Shown piece after piece: positions 8,371-17,493 of a stretch of 64,000 nt of DNA. Origin of the DNA: SHYQ01 sp041674525 (GTDB lineage: Bacteria; Chloroflexota; Dehalococcoidia; UBA2979); contig JBAYVN010000001.1 in NCBI GenBank assembly GCA_041674525.1, forward strand, positions 1-64,000. The letters run 5' to 3'. The translations under genes were made by a program, and so were the position numbers. Under the pieces are notes generated by a model. The model saw nothing but the letters and a program-made list of their open reading frames with translations. It was not told where the DNA came from and searched no databases. Every line of letters starts with the position of its first letter. Positions within the stretch are counted from its first letter, which is position 1.

Positions 8371-9573
8371 ATGCCCACCAGCCCGCACGCTCGCGAAGTC
8401 AGGATGCTCCTGCGATCGGCCCTCGTGCTGTTCACGTTCACCGTGGTGGTCGGGATCCTGAACGGCACCGACCTGGTCGATTTCGACCGCAAGACCCTGC
8501 TCACCCACGTCCACGCCGGGACGCTGGGGTGGATCACGATGAGCGTCCTCGCCGCGACGTTCTGGCTCTTCGCCCTCGGGGACCGGCCGGCCGAGGGTCG
8601 CTCGTACGTCTCCATGCTCGCGATCGCCGCTCCGGCGAGCATCACCGCGTACGCCCTCGCCTTCCTGACCACCACCGGCGTGCTCCGGCCGATCCTCGGC
8701 GGCCTCGTGCTGCTCACGATCGCGGCCGTCTTCGTCTGGGTCCTCCGGCAGCTCCCCGGGCGCACGCTGAGCGTGCCGCACGTGGCGGTGCTCGCAGCGA
8801 TCATGATGTCGGTCATCGGGGCGGTGCTGGGCGTGCTCCTCGGCCTCCGGCTCGCGAATGGCGCCAACGTCGTGCCCGCCACCGCCGCCGAGGCGCACCC
8901 CGCGGCGATGGTGGTCGGCTTCCTCGTCCCGGTCGGGATGGCGTTCATCGAGTGGGTGCTCGACCCGATGTCGGTCACCCGGCGCGCCGGGATCGCCGGG
9001 TGGTTGCAGGTCGGCCTGCCGTTCCTCGGCGGGCTGATCGCGATGATCGGGCTGCTGCTCCAGGTCACCGCGCTCGTCAGCCTCGGCATCCCGTTCGAGG
9101 TGATCGGCCTGGCGATCCTGATCGTGCGGCTGCGCGGCCCGCTGGCCGCCGCCGCGGGACGCCTGGCCGACGCCGGACCGGCACGCCACGGCGCGATGGC
9201 GCTGGTCTTCCTGATCGTCAACATCTCGCTGCTGGTGTACCTGGTCGTGAACTACTTCTCCCAGGAGCTCGCCCCGCCCTTGAACGTGCTGCTGGCGCTG
9301 GACCACTCGATCTTCATCGGCGTGATGACGAACAGCATCCTCGCGGTGATCACCACGTTCCGGCGCCCGGTGTCCGCGGTCGTCAGCCACGTGGTGTTCG
9401 CCGGGCTGAACCTCGGGCTCATCGGGTTCCTCGCGGGCCTCTTGCTGGATTCACCGCTGACGAAGGAGATCGCCACGCCGGTGCTCGGCATCGCGATCCT
9501 CGTCGCCATCGTCACCCACGTGATGGCGCTCGGCGAGGCGAGCGAGGTGCCCGCGGGAGCGCCCGCGCGTTAG
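8371..9573 (+). CDS. polytopic membrane protein, heme-copper-oxidase/NnrS-like
   Basis: A 400-residue protein with about 12 hydrophobic segments and short loops. Histidines lie at or near helices: HVHAGTLGWITM (His46, His48), AHPAAMVVGF in the middle, and LDHSIFIGV late. His in TM segments of the form HxHxGxLGW is typical of heme-copper-oxidase-like and NnrS-like heme membrane proteins, which suggests bound heme. I do not see the full HCO subunit I set (no HxxYP(Y)/HH copper site). Function is therefore open: NO handling or a non-canonical oxidase relative are possibilities. The start was set at ATG 8371 because it has cgagGGAGAcggcac upstream. The stop overlaps the stop of the convergent NnrS-like gene by 4 nt. 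Confidence 0.6.
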   Translation: MPTSPHAREVRMLLRSALVLFTFTVVVGILNGTDLVDFDRKTLLTHVHAGTLGWITMSVLAATFWLFALGDRPAEGRSYVSMLAIAAPASITAYALAFLTTTGVLRPILGGLVLLTIAAVFVWVLRQLPGRTLSVPHVAVLAAIMMSVIGAVLGVLLGLRLANGANVVPATAAEAHPAAMVVGFLVPVGMAFIEWVLDPMSVTRRAGIAGWLQVGLPFLGGLIAMIGLLLQVTALVSLGIPFEVIGLAILIVRLRGPLAAAAGRLADAGPARHGAMALVFLIVNISLLVYLVVNYFSQELAPPLNVLLALDHSIFIGVMTNSILAVITTFRRPVSAVVSHVVFAGLNLGLIGFLAGLLLDSPLTKEIATPVLGIAILVAIVTHVMALGEASEVPAGAPAR

Positions 9574-10709
9574 CCGCCACGCGCCTCGCGCATCTCGCGA
9601 ACGGCATCAAGGCGCGCGAGCAGGATCGAGCGCGCGCTGACGCCGAGCAGGGCGAGGATCGCCACGGACTGGAGCAGCCCCGCCCAGCGGCGGGCCTCGC
9701 CGCTCGCCGCCATGTCGGCAGCGATGCGCAGCACGAGGCCCGCGTCGAGCAATGCGAGCGGCGCGTACAGCAGCGCCGAGTAGCGGAACCCGAACCCTCC
9801 CACCGAGGGGGCGATGATCGGCTCGTGCGCGATGATCGATCCGAAGACGACGCCGATGAAGAACGCGTGCAGCACGGCGTCGTAGGCGAACCCCGCCGGA
9901 GGCATCCCCCACGCGAGGAGCAGCGCCCCCGAGACGGCGAGCCACGCGTACGCGGAGAGCAGACCGACGGCGATGAACCTCGTCACTCCGGTGGAGCGCA
10001 CGGTGCGCCGCGCGCCGTCGCGGAGCAGCAGCCACACCGCAGCGACGACGAGGCCCGCGCCGAGCAGGCGAGCCCCTGCCTGCGCGTCCGCGAGCCCGAC
10101 GGCCGGCCCCAGCACGACCAGCGCGATGCTGGCCACGCCCGAGAGCCGCGCGATGCCCTCGACGCGCTGGAAGCGCAGCAACTCGAGGCGCTCCGCGCCG
10201 ATGGTGAGCGCGAGGAACGCGATCCACCACGGCACAACGCGCGGCAGGCCGGCGGCGGTCCACCATGCGATCGCCGCGACCACCAGGCAGCACGATCCGG
10301 CGAGCATGATCGCCGCCGGCAGGGCGCGGTGCCGGATGAGCAACGTGGCCATGTTCACGGCGTAGGCGACCGCGGCGGCGGCGGCGAGGGCGGGCGGCCA
10401 CGCCGCCGGGGCGCCGAGAACGAGCGACAGGCCGCACAGCGCGCTCATCGCGGGCGCGGCGAACGCGGGGACGCTGCGGATGGCAACGGCGCGCTCCGCC
10501 GCGATCACGGTGCCGGCGAAGCCGACCACCATCAGCGCGCCGTGCCGCATCATCAGGTCGCCGTCCGCGGCCGGCAGCGCCCAGCCGATGCGCGCGAGCC
10601 CGGCCCACACGCCGGCGAGCAGCGAGACGATCGCCGCCGCCATCAGGGGCGCGACGCGGCGCTGGGCCCGGGCCGTGTCGGCCAGCACCGAGGAGCGTGG
10701 CGACGTCAT
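9570..10709 (-). CDS. NnrS-like polytopic membrane protein
   Basis: A 379-residue protein with about 12 predicted transmembrane helices. His-bearing segments RHGALMVVGFAGTVIAAERAVAI (starting about residue 55), LHAFFIGVVFGSII, and AHEPIIAP resemble the NnrS family: heme- and copper-containing membrane proteins associated with denitrification and protection from NO-derived dinitrosyl iron complexes. It is last in an apparent minus-strand operon ahbC - radical SAM - trpB2 - this gene, 30 bp after trpB2. A heme-using membrane protein behind heme-synthesis genes is consistent. The family assignment is by pattern only; a generic unknown membrane protein remains possible. Confidence 0.6.
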   Translation of the reverse strand: MTSPRSSVLADTARAQRRVAPLMAAAIVSLLAGVWAGLARIGWALPAADGDLMMRHGALMVVGFAGTVIAAERAVAIRSVPAFAAPAMSALCGLSLVLGAPAAWPPALAAAAAVAYAVNMATLLIRHRALPAAIMLAGSCCLVVAAIAWWTAAGLPRVVPWWIAFLALTIGAERLELLRFQRVEGIARLSGVASIALVVLGPAVGLADAQAGARLLGAGLVVAAVWLLLRDGARRTVRSTGVTRFIAVGLLSAYAWLAVSGALLLAWGMPPAGFAYDAVLHAFFIGVVFGSIIAHEPIIAPSVGGFGFRYSALLYAPLALLDAGLVLRIAADMAASGEARRWAGLLQSVAILALLGVSARSILLARLDAVREMREARGG

Positions 10710-10739
10710 CTCACGCTCCCGGTACCGCGAGATCGCGGG

Positions 10740-12110
10740 CTACGACGCCCCGGCGGGACGCGGAAGCATCTTCAGGGCTTCCTCCACCAGCTCGTTCGGG
10801 TATTCGTAGTCCTCGAGCTCGCCGTTGAAGTACTGCTCGTACGCGCCGAGGTCCAGGAAGCCGTGGCCCGAAAGGTTGAAGAGGATGACCCGCGGCTCAC
10901 CCTTCACCTTCGCGTCCAGCGCCTCGTCGATCGCGGAGCGGATCGCGTGCGACGACTCCGGGGCGGGGACGATGCCCTCCGTGCGGGCGAACTGCACGGC
11001 CGCCTCGAAGACGGCGGTCTGCGGGTGCGCGACCGCCTGGATGTGCCCCTCGCGGTGGAGCTGGCTGATCAGCGGCGCCATGCCGTGGTAGCGCAGTCCA
11101 CCGGCGTGGATCGCGGGCGGCATGAACGAGTGGCCCAGGGTGTCCATCTTCACCAGCGGCGTCAGCCCCACTGAGTCGCCGAAGTCGTACGCGTAGATGC
11201 CCTTCGTCAGCGTGGGGCACGCGGCCGGCTCCGCGGCGAGGAACCGCATCTTCGATCCGCCCGTGAGCCGTGCGCGCATGAACGGGAAGGCGAGGCCGGC
11301 GAAGTTCGATCCGCCGCCGACGCAGCCGATGACCACGTCCGGCTCCTCGCCGGCCATCTCCATCTGCAGCATGGCCTCCTGGCCGATCACCGTCTGGTGC
11401 AGCAGCACGTGGCTGAGCACGGAGCCCAGCGAGTACTTCGTGTCCTCGCGCGTCGCCGCGTCCTCGACCGCTTCGCTGATCGCGATGCCGAGCGATCCGC
11501 GCGAGGTTTCGTCGGCAGCCAGCACGGTGCGCCCGGCGTTGGTGTCGCGGCTGGGGCTGGGGACGATCTCGGCGCCGTACAGGTGCATCAGGGCCTTGCG
11601 GTACGGCTTCTGCTCGTACGACACTCTCACCATGTAGACCTTGAGATCGATGTCGAACATGCGGCAGGCGAAGGCGAGCGCGGATCCCCACTGGCCCGCG
11701 CCGGTCTCCGTGGTGATGCGCTTCACACCCTGCTCTTTGTTGTAGTACGCCTGCGCGACGGCGGTGTTGATCTTGTGCGAGCCGATGGGCGAGGCGCCCT
11801 CGTACTTGTAGTAGATGTGCGCGGGCGTCCCCAGCGCGCGCTCCAGGCGGTGCGCGCGGATCAGCGGGGTGGAGCGGTACGTGCGGTACACGTCCTGCAC
11901 CGGCTTCGGGATGTCGATCCAGCGCTCGGCGGAAACCTCCTGCGCGATCACCGCCATCGGGAACAGCGGCGCCAGGTCATCGGGGCCGATGGGCTGGCCC
12001 GTGCCGGGGTGCAGCGGCGGCGACGGGGGGTTCTGCAGGTCGGCGGCGATGTTGTACCACCGCGTGGGGACCTGTGACTCCTCGAGTATGTACTGGTTTC
12101 GGTCGCTCAT
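10740..12110 (-). CDS. trpB2: TrpB2-type tryptophan synthase beta chain-like PLP enzyme
   Basis: A 456-residue PLP-dependent enzyme of the TrpB2 group, longer than TrpB1 (~400), with the characteristic N-terminal extension (residues 1-75). PLP Lys113 is in GSHKINTA; the glutamate-containing TETGAGQWG loop is about 135-143; the glycine-rich phosphate loop GCVGGGSNF is near 264-272. TrpB enzymes condense indole and serine to tryptophan; TrpB2 members often work without TrpA and some may use O-phosphoserine. No other trp genes are nearby. The ATG overlaps the upstream radical SAM stop by 4 nt (ATGA), so the two are translationally coupled. Whether it really makes tryptophan in this context is unresolved. 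Confidence 0.9.
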   Translation of the reverse strand: MSDRNQYILEESQVPTRWYNIAADLQNPPSPPLHPGTGQPIGPDDLAPLFPMAVIAQEVSAERWIDIPKPVQDVYRTYRSTPLIRAHRLERALGTPAHIYYKYEGASPIGSHKINTAVAQAYYNKEQGVKRITTETGAGQWGSALAFACRMFDIDLKVYMVRVSYEQKPYRKALMHLYGAEIVPSPSRDTNAGRTVLAADETSRGSLGIAISEAVEDAATREDTKYSLGSVLSHVLLHQTVIGQEAMLQMEMAGEEPDVVIGCVGGGSNFAGLAFPFMRARLTGGSKMRFLAAEPAACPTLTKGIYAYDFGDSVGLTPLVKMDTLGHSFMPPAIHAGGLRYHGMAPLISQLHREGHIQAVAHPQTAVFEAAVQFARTEGIVPAPESSHAIRSAIDEALDAKVKGEPRVILFNLSGHGFLDLGAYEQYFNGELEDYEYPNELVEEALKMLPRPAGAS

Positions 12111-13288
12111 CGCGCGCCTCCCTGGTCGGTGCGTTCTCTGGCCTCGGCATCCAACGTGCAGAGTGGATCGTCGCCGAGGTATGAGCCAGTGACCCCGTAG
12201 GCGCGCGCGCGGGAGCCGCCGCAGAGCTCAGCATACCGGCAGCGGCCGCACTGGCCGCTCAGCGCGGAGGGGTCGCGGAGGCTCTTGAACAGTGGCGAAT
12301 CCCGGTAGATCTCCTTGAGGGAGCGATTCCGGACGTTCCCGGCGGAAATCTGCAGGAAGCCCGAGGGGCACACGTTCCCCAGGTGGTCGATGAACGCGAA
12401 GCCCTTGCCGTCGTTCACGCCGCGCGTTTCGACACCGGACGGGGCTTCCCGGATCTGGTACCCCGCGCCGGTGAGGCGCATCTCGCCGCCCCGACGGTCC
12501 ACGGCCATCATCATCGTGCGGCGGAACTGCGGCGCGGCGGTGGTGCGCACGGTGAACGGCGCGGTCCGGCCCAGCTCCACCAGCCAGCGCCACGACTCCT
12601 CCGCCTCCTCGGGCGTGATCATCTGCTCCAGGCGCGCGCGGCCCGTGGGCACGAGGTAGAAGACGTTCCAGACCCGGATGCCCTTTGAGGCCATCAGCTC
12701 GGCCATCGCGGGGAGCTGGTGGACGTTGTGGCGGGCGACCGTGCTCCCGACCTGCACGCCCACGCCCAGGTCACGCAGGATGTCCAGCGTGCTCATCACG
12801 CGGGCGAAGGTGCCCTCCACGCCGCGGAAGGTGTCGTGCGTGGCGGCGTCCGCGCCGTCCACGCTGACGTGCACCATCTGGATGCCCAGGTCCCGCAGGC
12901 GCTCGAGGCGGGCGCGCGTCGCCAGCGCCGTGGTGGTGGGCGAGACCGAGACGCGGAGCCCGCGGTCCACGGCACGCTCGACGATCGAGTAGAGGTCACG
13001 GCGCATGAGCGGGTCGCCGCCGGTGAGCACCAGCACCGGCGGGTTGAGCTCGGCGATGTCGTCGATCAGGCGGAAGGCCTCGGCGGTGGTGAGCTCCCAG
13101 GGGTGCGCGCGCGGCTGAGCCTCCGCGCGGCAGTGCACGCAGGCGAGGGCGCAGGCGCGGGTGATCTCCCACGCGACGGTGAACGGGCGCTCGTTGAAGT
13201 CGACGCTCATCAGCTCGGGCTTGGGGCGGTCCCCCGTGGCCGGATGTGTGGCCGGATGCGCGCCCGGCGTGCGATCAACGGCGACCAT
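12107..13288 (-). CDS. radical SAM/SPASM protein, AhbD-like / TIGR04053-type
   Basis: A 393-residue enzyme. The radical SAM cluster is CALACVHC (Cys46, 50, 53), followed by a GGDP SAM-binding motif (TGGDPLMRRDL) and a C-terminal SPASM region with Cys in NVCPSGFL, GQCGRCRYAELCGGSRARAYG and DDPLC for auxiliary clusters. The GFAFIDHLGNVCPSGFL...AGNVRNRSLKEIY block resembles the TIGR04053 family and the related heme b synthase AhbD, which decarboxylates the propionates of iron-coproporphyrin III. Its neighbour is ahbC, supporting a role in the siroheme-dependent heme route, though the specific reaction is inferred. The start at ATG 13288 has GGAG 6 nt upstream; an in-frame ATG at 13300 is the alternative. 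It overlaps both neighbours. Confidence 0.8.
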   Translation of the reverse strand: MVAVDRTPGAHPATHPATGDRPKPELMSVDFNERPFTVAWEITRACALACVHCRAEAQPRAHPWELTTAEAFRLIDDIAELNPPVLVLTGGDPLMRRDLYSIVERAVDRGLRVSVSPTTTALATRARLERLRDLGIQMVHVSVDGADAATHDTFRGVEGTFARVMSTLDILRDLGVGVQVGSTVARHNVHQLPAMAELMASKGIRVWNVFYLVPTGRARLEQMITPEEAEESWRWLVELGRTAPFTVRTTAAPQFRRTMMMAVDRRGGEMRLTGAGYQIREAPSGVETRGVNDGKGFAFIDHLGNVCPSGFLQISAGNVRNRSLKEIYRDSPLFKSLRDPSALSGQCGRCRYAELCGGSRARAYGVTGSYLGDDPLCTLDAEARERTDQGGAR

Positions 13289-14495
13289 CGGCGACTCCAT
13301 TCACCGCGGCGAGGCCATGCGCGACCTCGTCGTCTGTCAGGTAGCACAGCGGGTCCATGCCCCACAGCTCGCCGCTGGTGGCCTCCGCGCGCGACCGGAA
13401 GTTCCCGTTGCAGACGTCCAGGAACGCGCATTGCTGGCAGCGCTCAGGCAGCAGCGAGGTGCGGTCGCGGAGCTGTCGCACCAGCTCCGGCGGGTCGTCG
13501 CGGTAGATGCTGCTGAACTTGCGCTCACGGATGTTGCCCAGCGTGCGCCAGCGCCAGAACTGGTCGGCGTAGACATCGCCGTTCGGGGCGATGCAGGCGA
13601 TCGCCTGTCCGGACTGGTTGCCGCCATTCCACGCGAGCATCTGGTGGACGCTGGCGCCGCGCTCCGGGTTGGTGCGGGCGAGGTAGAGCGAGAGGAAGGC
13701 GGCGTCCGCGTGGTTGTCGGCAGTCAGCACGTCCATGTGGAAGCCGGTGGCGCTCAGCTCGCGCGTCCGCGTGAAGATCAGCTCGACGGCCGCCCGGCTC
13801 TCCTCGGAGGACGGGGCGAAGTCGTGCAGCTTCGCGCCGCGGCCGGTGGGCGCCAGGTGGTAGACGCAGAGGCGGTGCACGTCGCGTTCCACCATCAGGT
13901 CGAACAGCCACGGCAGGTCGGCGATGTTGGCGCGCGTCAGCGTGTAGCGCAGCCCGACGTTGAGGTTCACCCGCTGGCAGCTGGCGATCGCAGACATGGA
14001 GGCGTTGAACGCCCCACGCATGCCCCGGAACTTGTCGTGCGTGGCCGGACGCCCGTCGATGGAGATGCCGACGTACGAGACCCCGACGTCCTTCAGGCGT
14101 GCGGCGATCTCATCCGTGATCAGGGTGCCGTTGGTGGAGAGCACCACGCGCATCCCGCGCTCGCGGGCGTGGGCCGCCACCTCGAACAGGTCGTGCCGGC
14201 GCAGGGGCTCGCCACCGGAGATCAGGAGTACCGGCGATCCGAGGTCGGCGAGGTCATCGACCATCGCGAACGCCTCCTCGGTGGTCAGCTCGTCGGGGTA
14301 TCGCTCGTCGAACGAGTCGGTATAGCAGTGGGCGCAGTGCAAATTGCACGTTCGGGTGGAGGTCCACACCACCACCGGCCGCTTGTCTGCCGAGTAGTGA
14401 AGGAGATTCGCCGGGAGGCGCCCACTGTGGCGCCCGTAGCGAAGTGCATCGCCCTCGGTGGCCTCGCCGGTGAGCAGTTGGGATACGCCGAGCAT
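13275..14495 (-). CDS. ahbC: radical SAM 12,18-didecarboxysiroheme deacetylase (AhbC/NirJ1-like)
   Basis: A 406-residue radical SAM/SPASM enzyme. The N-terminus MLGVSQLLTG...DALRYGRHSG followed by DKRPVVVWTSTRTCNLHCAHCY (cluster Cys50, 54, 57) is characteristic of AhbC/NirJ1 proteins, which remove acetate side chains from didecarboxysiroheme to give iron-coproporphyrin III. The GGEPLRRHDL motif and SPASM cysteines (ACIAPNGDVY, ERCQQCAFLDVC, DPLC) are present. The start ATG 14495 is preceded by GGAGG with a 5 nt gap and matches the family N-terminus; an earlier in-frame start at 14546 lacks this. It is first in the minus-strand operon with the TIGR04053-like gene (14 nt overlap) and trpB2. No ahbA/B or siroheme genes are in the window. 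Confidence 0.82.
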   Translation of the reverse strand: MLGVSQLLTGEATEGDALRYGRHSGRLPANLLHYSADKRPVVVWTSTRTCNLHCAHCYTDSFDERYPDELTTEEAFAMVDDLADLGSPVLLISGGEPLRRHDLFEVAAHARERGMRVVLSTNGTLITDEIAARLKDVGVSYVGISIDGRPATHDKFRGMRGAFNASMSAIASCQRVNLNVGLRYTLTRANIADLPWLFDLMVERDVHRLCVYHLAPTGRGAKLHDFAPSSEESRAAVELIFTRTRELSATGFHMDVLTADNHADAAFLSLYLARTNPERGASVHQMLAWNGGNQSGQAIACIAPNGDVYADQFWRWRTLGNIRERKFSSIYRDDPPELVRQLRDRTSLLPERCQQCAFLDVCNGNFRSRAEATSGELWGMDPLCYLTDDEVAHGLAAVNGVADGRR

Positions 14496-14635
14496 CGTGC
14501 CTCCGGGTGCATATGGGACGTTTGAACCTGTCGTGCGACCGTACACCGGGAATTGCGGAGGGCACTCGGGACTTTGGTCACGCTTCGATCGGGCCTCAAA
14601 CGTGGGGGCGCAGGTTGTGGCAGAATCCCCGCACT

Positions 14636-15547
14636 ATGGACGTACAGGACGACCGCGGAATCTCATCACTTCTCATCGGCACTGAGCGCAAGCTTTGCGG
14701 TGGATTCGGATTCACCGAGGGCCCCGTCTGGGTGCCGTCGGACCGCGCCCTGCTGTTCAGCGACATCCCCAGCAGCCGGACCCACCGCTGGCGCCCGGAC
14801 CAGTCCGAGGCCGAGGTCTACCGCGAGCCGAGCGGGTGGGCGAACGGGCTGACGCTGGACGGGGACGGGAACGTGATCGCCTGCGAGCACGGCGGCCGCC
14901 GCGTGGCACGTATCCCCTACGACTCGCCCTCCACCGCCGAGACGCTGGCGAACCACTGGGGCGAGCGTGCGCTCAACAGCCCGAACGACGTGGTGATGCA
15001 TTCCTCCCGGGCGATCTTCTTCACCGACCCGGGCTACGGCGCGGACACCGGCCGCGAACCCCCGCTGGGGGCACGGGGGCAGAAGCAGGAGCTGGATTTC
15101 CAGGGCGTCTACCGCATCGACCCGGACGGGTCGCTGCACCTGCTGGCGCCCTCCGACTTCACGCAGCCCAACGGCCTGTGCTTCACGCCGGACGAGTCTG
15201 CCCTCTACATCAACGATTCCGCGGAGCGGGTGATCTGGCGCTACGCCATGAACGAGGACCTCTCGCTCGGCGCCCGCTCGCTGTTCGTGGACCAGCGCGG
15301 TGACCCGCGTCGAGGAAACCCGGACGGGATGAAGGTGGACACGGACGGCCGCCTCTGGACCACCGGCGCCGGCGGCATCTCCGTGCACACGGCTGACGGC
15401 GATTACCTCGGGGCGTTCGAGATGGAGGAGCACGCGGCCAACCTCACCTTCGGCGGCGAGGGCTTCGCGACGCTCTTCATGACGGCGGCGACGAGCGTCT
15501 ACGCGATCCAGACGGCGGTGCGCGGGATCGCGCCCGGCTCGCGGTAG
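14636..15547 (+). CDS. SMP-30/gluconolactonase/LRE family lactonase
   Basis: A 303-residue six-bladed beta-propeller hydrolase. The N-terminal FGFTEGPVWVPSD motif contains the metal-binding Glu, ALNSPNDVVM gives the Asn ligand, and QPNGLCFTPDESALYINDS and PDGMKVDTDGRLW give the remaining Asn/Asp ligands. Known members hydrolyse sugar lactones or related esters using a divalent metal. Substrate is unknown. The start ATG 14636 was chosen because earlier in-frame codons encode no family sequence; a CAGAAT hexamer at 14620-14625 lies so close that the transcript may be nearly leaderless. It is divergent from ahbC across 140 bp. Confidence 0.85.
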   Translation: MDVQDDRGISSLLIGTERKLCGGFGFTEGPVWVPSDRALLFSDIPSSRTHRWRPDQSEAEVYREPSGWANGLTLDGDGNVIACEHGGRRVARIPYDSPSTAETLANHWGERALNSPNDVVMHSSRAIFFTDPGYGADTGREPPLGARGQKQELDFQGVYRIDPDGSLHLLAPSDFTQPNGLCFTPDESALYINDSAERVIWRYAMNEDLSLGARSLFVDQRGDPRRGNPDGMKVDTDGRLWTTGAGGISVHTADGDYLGAFEMEEHAANLTFGGEGFATLFMTAATSVYAIQTAVRGIAPGSR

Positions 15548-15694
15548 CATTGCCGCCCCGCCGTCCCGCGCGAGGGCGCGTTACTCGTGCGTGACGCCTT
15601 GTGCGCGAGATCGGGCGATCCTACGCTTCCCGGCAACGGGTGCGCCGCATCCGGGGAGCGCCACGCGAGGCACCGGACCCGAGAGAGGACCGCG

Positions 15695-17470
15695 ATGGCA
15701 CGCTCATACAAGGGCGCCGAGATCATGGTCGACTACCTGATCAAGGAGGAAGTCCCGTACCTCTTCGGCGTCGGCGGGCACGGCAATATCGGCTTCCTGG
15801 ACGCCGTGCGCGACGCAGGCGACGCGATCGCAACGATCTCCGTGCACCACGAGCAGGCCGCGGGGTACATGGCCGACGCGTACTACAAGGTGAAGCACCA
15901 GCCGGTGGTGACGTTCACCTCCTCGGGGCCCGGGTCGTGCAACCTCCCGGTCGCGCTCGCGGGGGCGATGATGGACTCCTCGGCGTTCCTCGCGATCACG
16001 GGGAACGTGCCGACGACGCAGTTCAACCGCATGCCGTTCCAGGAGACAGGGCGTTACTTCCAGGGCGACTTCCCGTCCGTGATCCGCCCGCTGGTCAAGA
16101 AGTCCTTCCAGCCGACGCGCGTGGAGATGCTGCCGCTGGCCATGAAGCAGGCGTTCGGCCTGCTGCGCACTGGCCGGCCCGGTCCCGTGAACATCGACGT
16201 GCCGCTCAACGTGTTCCAGGAGAGCGCCGAGGTCGACCTCGCCACGCCGGACCCGCCGGTGCACCAGCGCTTCCCCGGCGATCCCGCCGCGCTGGACCGG
16301 GCGCTGGAAATGCTGCTGGACGCGCAGCGCCCGGTGATCCTGGTGGGCCAGGGCGGGCTGATCGGCGAGGCGAGCGCGTCGCTGATGGAGCTGCTCTCGT
16401 ACCTGCGCATCCCGGTGGTGACCAGCCCGAACGGGAAGGGCACCATCGACGAGACGCACGAGCTGGCCTTCGGCGCGATCGGGCGCAACGGCCCGTACGC
16501 CGCGAACGAGGCCGCCCGGCAGGCCGACGTGCTGCTGGCGCTCGGCTGCTCCTTCGACGACCGCACCACCAGCGCGTGGATCAACGGCTACACGCTGACC
16601 ATCCCGCCCACGAAGCTGATCCAGATCGACAACGACCCCCAGGAGATCGGGCGCAACTACCCGGTCACACTGGGGATCCTCGGCGACGCGGGGGCGAGCC
16701 TGGACACCCTGGTGCGGCGCGCGGCGGAGCGGCTGGAGACGCCGAAGACGTACACGGAGTGGGTGGGCAAGCTGAACGAGGCCCGCGCGATCTGGGATCG
16801 CTACCAGGCGCCGTTCACGGCGTCCGAGCAGGAGCCGCTGCGCCCGGAGCGGCTGGTCACCGGCATGGCGCGCGTGATCCCCGCGCACGCGCTCGTCGCC
16901 ACGGACGTCGGCGTGCACCACAACTGGATGGTGCAGCTCTGGAAGGCGCGACAGCCGAGGCACCTCCTGCAGTCCTGGGGCTTCGCCTCCATGGGCTTCG
17001 CCACCTGCGGGATCCTCGGCGCGAAGCTGGCGGAGCCGGAGAGCCCGGCGATCGCCGTGGTCGGCGATGGGTCGTTCATGATGACGCCGCACATCATCGC
17101 CACCGCGGTGGAGTACGCCATTCCCGCCGTGTGGGTCGTGTGGAACAACTACGGCTACTCCTCGATCCGCGACATGCAGATCGGGATGTTCGGCGAGGAA
17201 CACTCGACGAGCTTCCAGAACCAGGCGACCGGCGAGCTCCTGAGCCCCGACTTCGCGATGATGGCGCGCTCGATGGGGGCGGACGGCGTGCGCATCGACC
17301 GCGCGGCCGACCTCGAGGGCGCGCTGGAGACGGCGATCGCCGCCAACCGGCCCTACCTGCTGGACGTGCGCGTGGATCGCGAGATCCGGCCGGTGGGCAC
17401 GGGGACGTGGGAGCTGCCCCCGATCCCCCACGCCGAGCCCAACTTTCCACGCCTCGCGGGCCTCGCGTAG
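15695..17470 (+). CDS. thiamine diphosphate-dependent enzyme, acetolactate synthase-like
   Basis: A 591-residue three-domain ThDP enzyme. The N-terminal pyrimidine-binding domain carries catalytic Glu in HHEQAAGYMADAYY (about residue 51). A central domain (about 200-335) has GQGGLIGEAS and LGCSFDDRTTSAW. The C-terminal PP-binding domain has GDGSFMMTPHII ... WNNYGYSSIRDM, the Mg2+/ThDP motif GDG-X(n)-NN. It is ~30 residues longer than typical benzoylformate decarboxylase and similar to IlvB-like proteins, but lacks an adjacent ilvN. Candidate reactions include acetolactate synthase-like carboligation, oxalyl-CoA/glyoxylate carboligation or 2-oxoacid decarboxylation. The ATG has GAGAGAGGA upstream; an earlier in-frame start at 15587 encodes non-family sequence. 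TACGCT at about 15622 may be the -10. Confidence 0.85.
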   Translation: MARSYKGAEIMVDYLIKEEVPYLFGVGGHGNIGFLDAVRDAGDAIATISVHHEQAAGYMADAYYKVKHQPVVTFTSSGPGSCNLPVALAGAMMDSSAFLAITGNVPTTQFNRMPFQETGRYFQGDFPSVIRPLVKKSFQPTRVEMLPLAMKQAFGLLRTGRPGPVNIDVPLNVFQESAEVDLATPDPPVHQRFPGDPAALDRALEMLLDAQRPVILVGQGGLIGEASASLMELLSYLRIPVVTSPNGKGTIDETHELAFGAIGRNGPYAANEAARQADVLLALGCSFDDRTTSAWINGYTLTIPPTKLIQIDNDPQEIGRNYPVTLGILGDAGASLDTLVRRAAERLETPKTYTEWVGKLNEARAIWDRYQAPFTASEQEPLRPERLVTGMARVIPAHALVATDVGVHHNWMVQLWKARQPRHLLQSWGFASMGFATCGILGAKLAEPESPAIAVVGDGSFMMTPHIIATAVEYAIPAVWVVWNNYGYSSIRDMQIGMFGEEHSTSFQNQATGELLSPDFAMMARSMGADGVRIDRAADLEGALETAIAANRPYLLDVRVDREIRPVGTGTWELPPIPHAEPNFPRLAGLA

Positions 17471-17493
17471 CGCCCCTCGCCGCGCGCCCCGTC

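Noticed and set aside
8298..11174. 958-codon open frame on the plus strand across the NnrS-like and trpB2 region
   Set aside because: Antisense/out-of-frame artefact; no domain, Arg-rich; the minus-strand genes show catalytic motifs.
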